64,000 nt of DNA from an uncultured Psychrosphaera sp. (GTDB taxonomy: Bacteria > Pseudomonadota > Gammaproteobacteria > Enterobacterales > Alteromonadaceae): positions 124,001 to 188,000 of the forward strand of contig NZ_CANMSK010000001.1 in NCBI RefSeq assembly GCF_947500655.1, in the 5' to 3' direction. Below are positions 35,950-45,241 of this stretch, one piece after another (within the stretch, counting starts at the first letter, position 1; every line of letters starts with the position of its first letter). The notes under the pieces are model-generated. The model had not been told where the DNA came from. It saw only the letters and a list, made by a program, of their open reading frames with translations, and made no database searches. Position numbers and translations under genes: made by a program.

Positions 35950-37293
35950 ATGCAGTTAACAGCAAAACCATCACTTAATAACGCTTTATTAATTTCCGTT
36001 CGTACACCTGAATTTAGAGGCGCTGAGGCTGAAGAGTCATTGGCTGAACTTGCCCGTTTGGTGACAACGTTAGGCTTTAAAGTGGTTGGTACTCAATCGC
36101 AAAATCAGAGCTCAACTAAACGAGTAAATGTACTTGGTTTAGGTAAACTGGCAGAAATTGCGCAACTTACTGGCAACAAAGGTATTATTGAAGCGGCTGA
36201 AGATGAAGACGACGAGTTAGATTATGATCAAGACTTCGCAGAGATACCGTCGGATAATCTGCCATTAGCTTGTGCGGATGTGGTGGTATTTGATTGTGAT
36301 TTAAGCCCTTCTCAACTGCGTAATGTTGAAAACCAATTAGGTGTAGAAGTATTTGACCGTACCGGCGTTATTATTGAAATATTTAGCCGTCACGCTCGTA
36401 CCAAAACCGCTAAGTTACAAGTTGAAATAGCCCGTCTTAATTATGTTGCACCAAGACTACGTGAAACCTCTACTGGCGATAAAGAACATCAAATGGGTAA
36501 AGGCGCTGGTGAAACGACGTTGGAGCTTAATCGCCGTAATGTTCGTGATCAATTAGCTGAGCTAAAACGCCAATTAGCAAGCGTACAAGAAGAAATGAAA
36601 GGTAGACGTACACAACGTTCTGAGCATTTCTGTGTTGCCTTAGTTGGTTATACCAATGCAGGCAAGTCGTCTATGATGCGTGCCATTACCGGAAGTGAAG
36701 TGGAAGGTGAAAACAAACTTTTTGCTACGCTTGATACTACGGTACGTGCCCTATTTCCAATTACGCACCCAAGAATATTAGTGTCTGATACAGTAGGTTT
36801 TATTAAAAAACTACCACATGATTTGGTTGCATCATTCCATTCAACCTTAGCAGAAGCACACGATGCGTCGTTATTGTTGTATGTGGTTGATGCTTCCGAT
36901 CCATCATTTCGTAAACAACTTGATGTCGTACACGAAGTATTAGAAGAAGTTGGTGTTGAGGGAAGTGAAAAATTACTGATATTAAACAAGTCAGATCAAC
37001 TAAGCGCTGAGCAGCAAGCGGCGCTAATGGTAGAGTTTCCAGATGCCATGTTAACATCTGCCCGTGACCCAGAAGATGTTGCTAAGCTGCATGAGTACAT
37101 TGTTAAGGTTGCCGAACAAGGCATGATTGAAGAAGAAGTGATTGTGCCTTATACCGCCAAAGGTATTGTAGGTGAAATTCGCAACAGCATGAGTGTGACA
37201 AAAGAAGAATATGAATTTGACCATATCAAACTCACCGTTCGCTCAAGTGCCATAGACTTAGCGCGTTTGAAAAAGAAAATGCTTGAGAAATAG
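35950..37293 (+). CDS. HflX-like GTPase
   Basis: A 447-residue GTPase. The HflX N-terminal domain (about 5-190, ending RLRETSTGDKEHQMGKGAGETTLELNRR) precedes a coiled linker and the G domain with G1 GYTNAGKSS, G3 DTVGF and G4 NKSD, then a C-terminal domain. HflX binds 50S subunits and splits stalled ribosomes. An acidic insertion (AAEDEDDELDYDQDF, about 84-98) lies in the N-terminal domain. It is not beside hfq, so it may be a second, diverged HflX-type GTPase. Confidence 0.88.
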   Translation: MQLTAKPSLNNALLISVRTPEFRGAEAEESLAELARLVTTLGFKVVGTQSQNQSSTKRVNVLGLGKLAEIAQLTGNKGIIEAAEDEDDELDYDQDFAEIPSDNLPLACADVVVFDCDLSPSQLRNVENQLGVEVFDRTGVIIEIFSRHARTKTAKLQVEIARLNYVAPRLRETSTGDKEHQMGKGAGETTLELNRRNVRDQLAELKRQLASVQEEMKGRRTQRSEHFCVALVGYTNAGKSSMMRAITGSEVEGENKLFATLDTTVRALFPITHPRILVSDTVGFIKKLPHDLVASFHSTLAEAHDASLLLYVVDASDPSFRKQLDVVHEVLEEVGVEGSEKLLILNKSDQLSAEQQAALMVEFPDAMLTSARDPEDVAKLHEYIVKVAEQGMIEEEVIVPYTAKGIVGEIRNSMSVTKEEYEFDHIKLTVRSSAIDLARLKKKMLEK

Positions 37294-37312
37294 ACGCTAA
37301 GAATCAAATAAC

Positions 37313-37347
37313 AAAAAGCCGATTAATGTAACGTTAATCGGCTTTTT
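37313..37347 (+). terminator. Intrinsic terminator after the HflX-like gene
   Basis: A 14-bp perfect stem AAAAAGCCGATTAA/TTAATCGGCTTTTT with a 7-nt loop. Confidence 0.9.
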
Positions 37348-37500
37348 GAATCCAGAAAAATAGCTTTGCTCAACGTAATACAAGATTAGTCCTACTGTGA
37401 TTGAATATATCAGTTAACTAAAAACAAATTAGACGCTGAATAGAATCAGCGATTCCTGTATTATTACGCCCATAGATTCAACCTAGACTTAAGATCCTTA

Positions 37501-39099
37501 ATGGCGACTCAACAATTCGATAACCAACTCACAATTATGCGTACCGATGTAAATGTAGATAACACTGGTGTTATCAATACGTTACATACCGACAAAATAT
37601 TACTAACCACGCTTAATTCAAAGTATATCCATGCCAGTTTAGGTTTACGTTATCTGTACGCTAATTTAAAAGACTTACAAACATGTTGTGAAATAAAAGA
37701 GTTTGTTATTCAAACCCGCCCGCTTGATATTGTTGAGCAAATATTGGCATCTAATCCAACTATCGTGGGCTTCGGGGTTTATATCTGGAATATTGTTGAA
37801 ACCACTAATGTGGTTAGTCTGTTAAAGGTTATCGCACCAGAAGTTATCGTTGTATTGGGTGGCCCTGAAGTAAGTTATGAATCTGAGTCTCAAGCCATCG
37901 TTCAAGACTCTGATTATGTGTTAACGGGTGAAGCTGACATTAGCTTTTATGAGCTTTGTAGAGATATTATTAATAACAACGCGCCTGACACCAAAATAAT
38001 GAAGTCTAAGCCTGTCGATCTAAAAGATCTTGAAATGCCCTACCAGTATTACAGCGATGAAGACTTAAAGAATCGTTTACTTTATGTAGAAGCATCTCGT
38101 GGCTGCCCGTTCAAATGTGAGTTTTGTTTGTCGTCTTTAGACACAAAATCAAATCCTTATGAGCTAACGGTTTTTTTACAAGAAATGGAAGTGCTGTATC
38201 AACGTGGCGCACGTAATTTTAAGTTTATTGATAGAACCTTTAATTTAGACATTAATACTTCCATTCAAATTATGCAGTTTTTTTTGGATAGAATGACCGA
38301 TGATCTGTACCTACATTTTGAAGTTGTGCCTGATCACCTGCCTAGAAAATTAAAAGAGATGTTGGCTCAGTTCCCTGCAAATACATTGCAGTTTGAAATT
38401 GGTATTCAAACCTTTAATCAGGAAGTGCAAACCAATATTAGTCGCAAGCAAAACAACCCAAAATCAAAAGACAATTTAATTTGGTTAAAAGAAAATACTT
38501 CGGCGCATCTTCATGCTGATTTAATTTTTGGCTTGCCAGGTGAAACCTTTGAAAGTTTTAAAGATAGCTTTGACCAGCTTTATGCCTGTCAGCCACATGA
38601 AATTCAAATGGGTATTTTAAAACGCCTTAAAGGCAGCCCAATAATCAGGCACACAGAAAACTTTGACCTGCGTTTTAACCCACTGCCGCCGTTTAATATA
38701 TTAAGTACCGACCGAATTGATTTTGCCACTATGCAGTTGGTCAATCGATTTGCCCGCTATTGGGATATGATAGGTAATTCAGGCCGTTTTAAACACACCT
38801 TAACTCACCTGTTAACGGATAAGCCCTTTGACGACTTTATGGCCATCACCAATTGGTTATTTAATGCAACGGGCCAAACTCATAAAATTAACCTTAAGCG
38901 CTTATATGAATTGATGTCGCAGTCGGTTGAAGCCTTGTTCCCTGAAAAACATCAAGATGTGTTACCAAAAATTGAGATGGATTACACCGCATCACAATTA
39001 AAAGGCGCGTTTAGTACTCTTAATCTTTATGCCCACGAGAAAAAACAAACAACCAGTTCTGGTAAGTTATTACAGCGACAAAAACAACATATGCAGTAG
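37501..39099 (+). CDS. B12-binding domain radical SAM protein
   Basis: A 532-residue protein with an N-terminal cobalamin-binding Rossmann domain (about 30-170, STLNSKYIHASLGLRYL..., VVLGGPEVSYE), a radical SAM core with CPFKCEFC (Cys202, Cys206, Cys209), and a C-terminal DUF4080-type region. The N-terminal 28 residues before KILLTTLNSKYIH are extra. The family includes methyltransferases and other B12-dependent enzymes; the reaction here is not known. Stand-alone transcription unit. Confidence 0.85.
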   Translation: MATQQFDNQLTIMRTDVNVDNTGVINTLHTDKILLTTLNSKYIHASLGLRYLYANLKDLQTCCEIKEFVIQTRPLDIVEQILASNPTIVGFGVYIWNIVETTNVVSLLKVIAPEVIVVLGGPEVSYESESQAIVQDSDYVLTGEADISFYELCRDIINNNAPDTKIMKSKPVDLKDLEMPYQYYSDEDLKNRLLYVEASRGCPFKCEFCLSSLDTKSNPYELTVFLQEMEVLYQRGARNFKFIDRTFNLDINTSIQIMQFFLDRMTDDLYLHFEVVPDHLPRKLKEMLAQFPANTLQFEIGIQTFNQEVQTNISRKQNNPKSKDNLIWLKENTSAHLHADLIFGLPGETFESFKDSFDQLYACQPHEIQMGILKRLKGSPIIRHTENFDLRFNPLPPFNILSTDRIDFATMQLVNRFARYWDMIGNSGRFKHTLTHLLTDKPFDDFMAITNWLFNATGQTHKINLKRLYELMSQSVEALFPEKHQDVLPKIEMDYTASQLKGAFSTLNLYAHEKKQTTSSGKLLQRQKQHMQ

Positions 39100-39159
39100 T
39101 CGTTTAAGCTATTTATTCGACTGATAAAAACACCAATGACTATATAAAAAGGACATTCC

Positions 39160-39756
39160 ATGAAAATATTCACATTACCTTTATTACTATTAATTCTTTC
39201 GGCTTGTACTCATAGAAGTATTTCCAACCCAGAATTATTAAAACAACCTAATACACCTCAAGTTAAGTACGCTAAAAAGGATTTAAAAGTATTTCCGTTA
39301 AATGTAGATGCTGCCCAGTCTTGTTACACCAGTAGTGCAGGAGTAAATACAACCAGAACAACATGTTCAAATAAAGGACGGTTGAATACGATTACTAATG
39401 TATTTAAAGAACGCGGTTTACAAGCGGTACAAGCTCAAAAGGGAAGTGAATTATCAGCTCCTAACCTTTCGGTACAAACTGATGAAATTAATTGGCTTTT
39501 AGAGCGTATTACAGGATTGGGTAATATTATAACGCTAGGGTTATTACCTATGTATCATTACGAAGATTTTGTTGTTAGTTATAAAGATCCTACCACTAAT
39601 GTTGATATTACTGAGGAAGTTACCATTACCTCAACCACCTCTTGGTTTTCACTATTTAGAACCATGCCAGAAGAATTAGAAGGTAGTCGTGCTAAATACA
39701 AGGTAGAGGAAAATCTTATTCGTAAAGTATTAGATGACGCAAAAGTAGGTAAATAA
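39160..39756 (+). CDS. Lipoprotein of unknown function
   Basis: A 198-residue lipoprotein with signal MKIFTLPLLLLILSAC, acylated at about Cys16. AAAAGGA precedes the ATG. The mature domain has a cysteine pair (QSCYTS, TTCSNK) and a hydrophobic stretch ITGLGNIITLGLLPMYHYEDF reminiscent of outer-membrane-associated lipoproteins. No family recognised. Confidence 0.65.
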   Translation: MKIFTLPLLLLILSACTHRSISNPELLKQPNTPQVKYAKKDLKVFPLNVDAAQSCYTSSAGVNTTRTTCSNKGRLNTITNVFKERGLQAVQAQKGSELSAPNLSVQTDEINWLLERITGLGNIITLGLLPMYHYEDFVVSYKDPTTNVDITEEVTITSTTSWFSLFRTMPEELEGSRAKYKVEENLIRKVLDDAKVGK

Positions 39757-39817
39757 ACCGTACATCTAAACCGTTTATAAGATGTTAAGTTTGTTTTAAC
39801 AACAAACCTTAAAAGTA

Positions 39818-39843
39818 AAAAAGACCGATAATTCGGTCTTTTT
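39818..39843. terminator. Bidirectional terminator
   Basis: An 11-bp stem AAAAAGACCGA/TCGGTCTTTTT with a 4-nt loop, between convergent genes ending at 39756 and 39915. Confidence 0.85.
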
Positions 39844-39914
39844 ATTTATCTGTTACTTAGGTAAGTATACAAATTTACAAGTAGCTAATTTCACAACTAG
39901 ATAAGATTTAGCCA

Positions 39915-40442
39915 TTACTCTTTAAGTTCTATAATCGCGCTTATTTCAACCGACATATTCCCCGGTAATCCACTCATACCAACCGCTTCTCTAGCCGCTT
40001 TACCGTCGTCACCAAATGCAGTTACAAATAAGTCTGAAAAGCCATTGATTACTTTTGAATGATCGGTAAATGTCGGTGTTGCGTTAACCATGCCGGTAAT
40101 TTTTAATACTTGTTTTACCTTAGATAAATCACCAACAGCCAGTTTAATAGTAGATAACGCACATAAGCCCACTAACTGAGCCGCTTGGTATCCTTGTTCA
40201 ACATTAAGATCATCACCCACCTTACCTAATACGCTTTTTCCTTCACATGCGCCGTGACCAGACAAGTACAAGGTATTGCCCGAACGTCTCCATGTTACAT
40301 AATTGGCAATTGGTTTCACAGGCTCTGGTAATTCCAAACCAGCTTCTGTAAGGCGTTGCTCTGGTGTTGTTGTTTTAGCACAAGCCGCTAAAGCGGTTAT
40401 TAGAGTAATTGATAAAGCCGTTATTAATAGGTATTTATTCAT
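39915..40442 (-). CDS. RidA-like (YjgF/YER057c) lipoprotein
   Basis: A 175-residue protein: signal MNKYLLITALSITLITALAAC with a lipobox, so exported and lipidated. The rest is a RidA-fold domain (LYLSGHGACEGKSVLGKVGDDLNVEQGYQAAQLVGLCALSTIK..., MSVEISAIIELKE). Cytosolic RidA hydrolyses reactive enamine/imine products of PLP enzymes. I chose the ATG at 40442 (RBS AAAGGAA). It lies 86 bp downstream of a Tat-exported PLP enzyme on the same strand, suggesting a functional pair. The canonical RidA Arg is not clearly seen, so the activity is unproven. Confidence 0.82.
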   Translation of the reverse strand: MNKYLLITALSITLITALAACAKTTTPEQRLTEAGLELPEPVKPIANYVTWRRSGNTLYLSGHGACEGKSVLGKVGDDLNVEQGYQAAQLVGLCALSTIKLAVGDLSKVKQVLKITGMVNATPTFTDHSKVINGFSDLFVTAFGDDGKAAREAVGMSGLPGNMSVEISAIIELKE

Positions 40443-40528
40443 GGAATTTCCTTTAAAGGTTATATTGCGCAAACTTTATGTGCGCAGTTATTTGTTTTAA
40501 TTATTTACTGTGATTTTTACTGTGGTAT

Positions 40529-41860
40529 TTAAACAAGCTTTTTCATCGCAGCTACCAGCTTTCCAACTTCATCACTTGATACAAATACTTGTGGTGTAAT
40601 ACGAATACAACTACCACTTGCAAGTCCGACACGCACAACAGTGAACACGCCAAATTCTTTTTCTAAACGCTGTTGTAAATTTTTCGCATCTTTTAATGTA
40701 GTTTTACCAGCGAGCCTAAACGCCCCCATTCCCGTTGATGACTCTTTATCTAAACCTCCGAGTACTTCAATATGTGGCATTTTTTCAGCTTCACTCACCC
40801 ATAAAGAGCGTAAATAACGCAAACGCGCTTCTTTATTGGCTCCACCAATGGCCTGATGAAAGTCGATAGCTGCAGGCAATGTTAGAATTGCAGCAAAATT
40901 TACAGTTGCGGTATGAACTCGTGTGCTGATTTTAGTATTACCAGGATCTGACTCTCCAGGGTAAGGAAGCACCTTTTCTAACGAGCCTTTTTTCATATAC
41001 AAAGCACCAACACCAACAGGACTACCAATCCACTTATGTAAATTAAACGCCGCCCAATCTACGTTTAAGTCGGTAATTTTAAAATCAAGTAAGCCCCAAG
41101 ATTGCGCACAGTCGCAAATAACATCGATACCGCGTTGTTTTGCCGCTTCTGATATTTTGGCAACTGGAAGCGTTAAACCGTGCTGGTTACTTACATGGGT
41201 TAATAACATAAGTTTTAAATTTGGATTTTTATCAAATGCTTCTATATATAAATCGAGAATTTGTTGTTGATTAGCCTGTGGAGGAAGGATTACGTGTACT
41301 GGTTTTACTTTTCTGGATTCTGCTAACCATTTCATTGTTTCTTTAAAGCTAGGATAATCAATATCGCTATAAAGTACGGTTTGATTTGCTCCTAAATCTT
41401 TGTATTGTCTGATTAAGTTATGTACTGCTTCTGTAGCATTGCGAGTTAAAACAACTTCTTCAACAGTAACACCTAACGCCTCAGCAACTTTTTTTGTATT
41501 TAATTTATCATCCATTTTATAATTTTTACGAGCGTAATAAGACAGTTGTGTGTTAACCATTTCTGTTTTTTCAATAAACGTATCTTGTACTGGCCGAGCC
41601 ATTTTTCCCCAATAACCATGTTCAAGATTAACAATACCTTTTGCTTTGTCGTAAAACTTTGCAATTTTAACCCAAAACGCTTCATTACTTGCCAACATCT
41701 CAGGTGTTGTACGTAGTGGAATTCTTGGTAACTCAATCGTACTAGTTTTAGAGCCAGACTTAGCTTGGCTTAAACTTGGAACTGCTAAAGTAAGAGCAGC
41801 CCCCGCAGTTAGGGTTTTTAACATTTTTCTACGGTTAAAATTTGTTAATTCTGAGCTCAT
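40529..41860 (-). CDS. Tat-exported class V aminotransferase-like PLP enzyme
   Basis: A 443-residue protein with a twin-arginine signal (NRRKMLKTLTAGAALTLAVPSLSQA, residues 9-33) and a class V aminotransferase fold. The PLP lysine is Lys276 in FNLHKWIGSP; the PLP-contacting Asp is in DVICDCAQSWG. It resembles isopenicillin-N epimerase/cysteine-desulfurase-like enzymes. Folding with PLP in the cytoplasm before Tat export is consistent with the signal. Substrate unknown. Probably co-transcribed with the RidA-like lipoprotein downstream. Confidence 0.88.
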   Translation of the reverse strand: MSSELTNFNRRKMLKTLTAGAALTLAVPSLSQAKSGSKTSTIELPRIPLRTTPEMLASNEAFWVKIAKFYDKAKGIVNLEHGYWGKMARPVQDTFIEKTEMVNTQLSYYARKNYKMDDKLNTKKVAEALGVTVEEVVLTRNATEAVHNLIRQYKDLGANQTVLYSDIDYPSFKETMKWLAESRKVKPVHVILPPQANQQQILDLYIEAFDKNPNLKLMLLTHVSNQHGLTLPVAKISEAAKQRGIDVICDCAQSWGLLDFKITDLNVDWAAFNLHKWIGSPVGVGALYMKKGSLEKVLPYPGESDPGNTKISTRVHTATVNFAAILTLPAAIDFHQAIGGANKEARLRYLRSLWVSEAEKMPHIEVLGGLDKESSTGMGAFRLAGKTTLKDAKNLQQRLEKEFGVFTVVRVGLASGSCIRITPQVFVSSDEVGKLVAAMKKLV

Positions 41861-42071
41861 TACTACGCCTTATATATACGAAAGGACAAACCAAATTAGC
41901 TACACTTTAGCTAAAGGGATATAACTAGGCATCCAATGTAAATTAAAACGATCAGTTGTGTAAAATGAATATTTTTGTCTTGTTATTTATCTGTTTTAGA
42001 AGGTAATTATAGAAAGTCTGTTTTTTTATAGCGGTTATTTTATACAGGTAAACATAGATAGAAAGGCAATG

Positions 42072-42092
42072 AAAAAGGTGGCCTAAGCCACC
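42072..42092 (-). terminator. Terminator of the DUF3718 gene
   Basis: GGTGGC/GCCACC stem with a 4-nt loop followed on the minus strand by five T. Confidence 0.75.
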
Positions 42093-42153
42093 TCCTCCAC
42101 ATTCCAGAAACATTTTTACTTATAAGACTTTTCTATTAGCCTTATTTACTTCA

Positions 42154-42498
42154 CTAATTTGCCGCTAAGTCAGTAATGTTAACTTGAGTCGTATATTTAC
42201 CATTGGTTAACGCATTGTTCATTTTTTCTGGTGAATCACCAAACTCTTGCACAAATGCAACGATATTTTGGTTATTACAAGTCACCTTTTCAGCAATATA
42301 TGTTTTGCTTAAGCCCGACTCTTTAATTACTTTATGTAATTGAATTTTACTTTTACCTGCAGCGGCAACACAAATTTTTGATGTTACATAATCATCTCCG
42401 GCTACAACTTTACTGGCAGCGTTTGCCATACCGATAGTTGATAAAGTTAATACGATTGTAGTTAGTGTTTTTGTCATTTTTTGTGTAAGTGTGTTCAT
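42154..42498 (-). CDS. DUF3718 secreted protein
   Basis: A 114-residue secreted protein with signal peptide ending ANA (MNTLTQKMTKTLTTIVLTLSTIGMANA). I chose the ATG at 42498 because AAGGG lies 9 nt upstream of it, whereas an ATG at 42507 would abut the RBS. The mature domain (DDYVTSKICVAAAGKSKIQLHKVIKESGLSKTYIAEKVTCNNQNIVAFVQEFG) has two cysteines and matches the DUF3718 family of Alteromonadales. Function unknown. Confidence 0.75.
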   Translation of the reverse strand: MNTLTQKMTKTLTTIVLTLSTIGMANAASKVVAGDDYVTSKICVAAAGKSKIQLHKVIKESGLSKTYIAEKVTCNNQNIVAFVQEFGDSPEKMNNALTNGKYTTQVNITDLAAN

Positions 42499-42771
42499 AA
42501 TGGTCATCCCTTAGTTAAGTTACTTATAAGATTGCAACCGAGATGCCATATTTTATTTTATATACTTTTCAAATACTTATAAAGATAAAATCTATTTCAC
42601 GTCTATTTTACATAAGAACAAAAACCACAAAGTGGTTATATTAACCACAATTTAGCATTAAGAATGCTTGTGTACTTATTAAGCTCTATGTTGTAAAAAG
42701 TAGATTATTAATACTAGCGTTAATAAAAGATAGTTACTAAAAAAGCCCTCTGAAAACCTTGTATGAATTCT

Positions 42772-42807
42772 GCTGTCCGTTTATCAGAATTTTTAATGAT
42801 CAATTTA
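42772..42807. repeat. 36-bp perfect repeat, copy 2
   Basis: Identical to 30952-30987. The gap 42499-42978 otherwise holds a small dyad AACCAC/GTGGTT (42623-42637), the operator-like dyad at 42891 and the peptidase promoter. Confidence 0.85.
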
Positions 42808-42890
42808 GACTTATTAATCGTTAACCACATCCACCTCTGTTCTTATTTCAACCTCCTTTAGTATAAAAATAACTCGCAAATGGTAATACC

Positions 42891-42946
42891 AACCAAAATA
42901 ATTGGTTAAATCATTTGGTTGACAGCGGATCTATTTTTAGTATATT
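42891..42946 (+). promoter_or_regulatory. Promoter and operator-like dyad of the S9 peptidase gene
   Basis: TTGACA (42919-42924), 16 bp, TATATT (42941-42946) is a strong sigma-70 promoter. A dyad AACCAA-N5-TTGGTT (42891-42907) lies just upstream, and TTGGTT is repeated at 42915-42920 overlapping the -35, suggesting a regulator site. Confidence 0.7.
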
Positions 42947-42978
42947 TATCCGAAATAATAATTACAGGAAGTAAAACA

Positions 42979-44952
42979 GTGTTTAAATTCATCACAATTT
43001 CACCCTCCATCATTTTACTTTTATCACTCGTTACTTTTACTACTCAAGCAGCAGGCAAACAGTTACCACTAAATGCGTATAGCAAATTACCAGAAATTAG
43101 CATGATGCGAATATCACCGGATGGAAGTCAGCTTGCGTATCGTTCAAATAATGGTAAACAAGATGTTTTTGTCGTCAAAGATGCCAAAACAGGCAAAATT
43201 CAAGGTGCAATTAATGTGTCTTCAATTGATCCTCAACTTGCTTATTTTATTGATAACGAAAAAATAATATTAAAAGCATCTCAATATAAAAATATTACTG
43301 GATATAAAGGCATGCATCATGTCAGTTCTGCATTTATATTCAACATTGCCGACAAAGAAATTCGACAACTGCTAACACCAGGTTATGGCATCTATACTGG
43401 GCAAACATCTTTAGGTGATATTACTGGTATATCGGAAGATAAGAGCATTGCATACATGCCAGCTTATATAGGCGATGAAGGAATTAAACACCATGAGCCT
43501 CAATTAGAATTAACACAAGTTTCATTAGATAAAAAGCGAAAACCTAGAAGCTTACGTAAAGGTACTCACGACACTATTAACTTTTTTGTAGACTCAAAAG
43601 GAAATGTTATTGCTCGTGAACGTTACAATAACAAAACAGATAAACACCTAGTTCAAAGTCAAGTGAATGGAGAATGGGTTGATATTTTTTCTGAGGAAAC
43701 TAAATTTAGATACCGGAACTTCCCAGGGATAACCCCGGATAAAAAAAGCTTAGTTATGACCGTAACAGGTGAAAACGGACATCGAAATTATTACACCATA
43801 TCCCTCACTGACGGAACAATCTCAGAAGCAATATTTTCCAAAAAAGATGCAGATGTAGAATACGTATTTACCGATATTCAAAAAGTCGTATATGGAGTGA
43901 GATACTCAGGCTTTAAACCTAGTTATGAATTTTTCGATAAAAAATTAACTAAAAAATTACAATTAATTCAACAAGCTATGCCAAACAATGTGTTTTATTT
44001 AGAAGATAAAACAGAAGACTGGTCAAAAATAATCTTTCGTTTTGAAGGTGAAATGGCAGCTGGCACCTATCTGTTATATGAAAATGGTGGTTTCAGTTAT
44101 TTAGCCAGTCAATATTCGGCAATAGCAGCTGAGCAAGTTTACCCAATTAAAGAATATTCATATCAAGCAAGGGATGGATTAACAATACCAACTCTTCTAA
44201 CCTACCCTACACTAGATAAAACCACAGGTAAAAATCTACCTGCGATTATTATGCCCCACGGTGGCCCGGAATCCTATGATAGAATTGAATTCAATTGGTT
44301 AGCACAGTATTTTGCTAACCGTGGCTTTGTGGTTATTCAGCCTCAATTCAGAGGTTCAAAAGGGTTTGGTATTGATCACATATTAAAAGGCCGTGGTGAA
44401 TGGGGCCAAAAAATGCAAGATGACCTTACCGATGCAGTTACCGCGTTATCTGATGAAGGGGTTATAGATCATAATAACGTATGTATTGTTGGTTGGAGTT
44501 ATGGCGGATATGCGGCATTAGCTGGAGCCACTTATACACCTGACTTATATAAATGTGCAATATCAATCAATGGCGTTAGTGACGTTGAAGAAATGTTAGA
44601 TGAGGAAAAAGACAATTATGGTAGTGATAGTGAAATATTGTCTTATTGGAAAGAGGTTATCAATAAAAATAAAATGTCAGACGATTTTTTACAAAAGATA
44701 TCTCCGATAAATTACGTAGAAAACATTAAAATTCCGGTATTAATTATTCATGGTACTAGAGATAAAGTGGTACCGTTAAGCCAATCAGAAGATTTCTTTG
44801 ATAAGATGGAAGACGCCAATAAAGAGGTTAGTTACTTGGAGTTAAAAGGTATTGGTCATAGTATTTTAGACAATCCATCCCGTTTGAAAATGCTACAAGA
44901 AATCGACTCTTTTTTACAAAAAATATGCTGTAATTTAAAAATGAAAAGGTAA
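42979..44952 (+). CDS. S9 family prolyl-oligopeptidase-like serine peptidase
   Basis: A 657-residue exported peptidase. I chose the GTG at 42979 (RBS AGGAAG 7 nt upstream): the longer frame would begin inside the -35 box. The signal peptide runs to about residue 24 (TTQAAG). An N-terminal beta-propeller-like region (about 30-390) precedes the alpha/beta hydrolase with Ser507 in GWSYGG, Asp595 in GTRDKVV and His627 in GIGHS. Likely a periplasmic dipeptidyl or acylaminoacyl-type peptidase. An AGGTAAGG/CCTTACCT hairpin at the stop lacks a T run. The next 289 bases show nothing clear. Confidence 0.9.
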   Translation: MFKFITISPSIILLLSLVTFTTQAAGKQLPLNAYSKLPEISMMRISPDGSQLAYRSNNGKQDVFVVKDAKTGKIQGAINVSSIDPQLAYFIDNEKIILKASQYKNITGYKGMHHVSSAFIFNIADKEIRQLLTPGYGIYTGQTSLGDITGISEDKSIAYMPAYIGDEGIKHHEPQLELTQVSLDKKRKPRSLRKGTHDTINFFVDSKGNVIARERYNNKTDKHLVQSQVNGEWVDIFSEETKFRYRNFPGITPDKKSLVMTVTGENGHRNYYTISLTDGTISEAIFSKKDADVEYVFTDIQKVVYGVRYSGFKPSYEFFDKKLTKKLQLIQQAMPNNVFYLEDKTEDWSKIIFRFEGEMAAGTYLLYENGGFSYLASQYSAIAAEQVYPIKEYSYQARDGLTIPTLLTYPTLDKTTGKNLPAIIMPHGGPESYDRIEFNWLAQYFANRGFVVIQPQFRGSKGFGIDHILKGRGEWGQKMQDDLTDAVTALSDEGVIDHNNVCIVGWSYGGYAALAGATYTPDLYKCAISINGVSDVEEMLDEEKDNYGSDSEILSYWKEVINKNKMSDDFLQKISPINYVENIKIPVLIIHGTRDKVVPLSQSEDFFDKMEDANKEVSYLELKGIGHSILDNPSRLKMLQEIDSFLQKICCNLKMKR

Positions 44953-45241
44953 GGCATTATTAACTGATACCTTACCTAAATTAACCTATTAATTTAGAAT
45001 ACTTTTTAGCTGTTAACTTCTTAACGGTTAACAATCAATTTTCTTAGTCGATTTGAACAGCTTAATTAGACTCTGATTTGTTATAATTAGTTAACGATCA
45101 ATTTACGTTTATCAAATAAACAAAAACGAGCGACCAACACCTCTTACCAATCAATAACTTATTTACTAAATAAAGATCTTCCATATACTCTCGACTGTTA
45201 ACAAACTTCGTCTCCTCATTCTGATTTAGGGCTTTTGTGTT

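Noticed and set aside
44945..44977. Terminator at the end of the S9 peptidase gene
   Set aside because: The AGGTAAGG/CCTTACCT hairpin includes the stop codon and has no T run.
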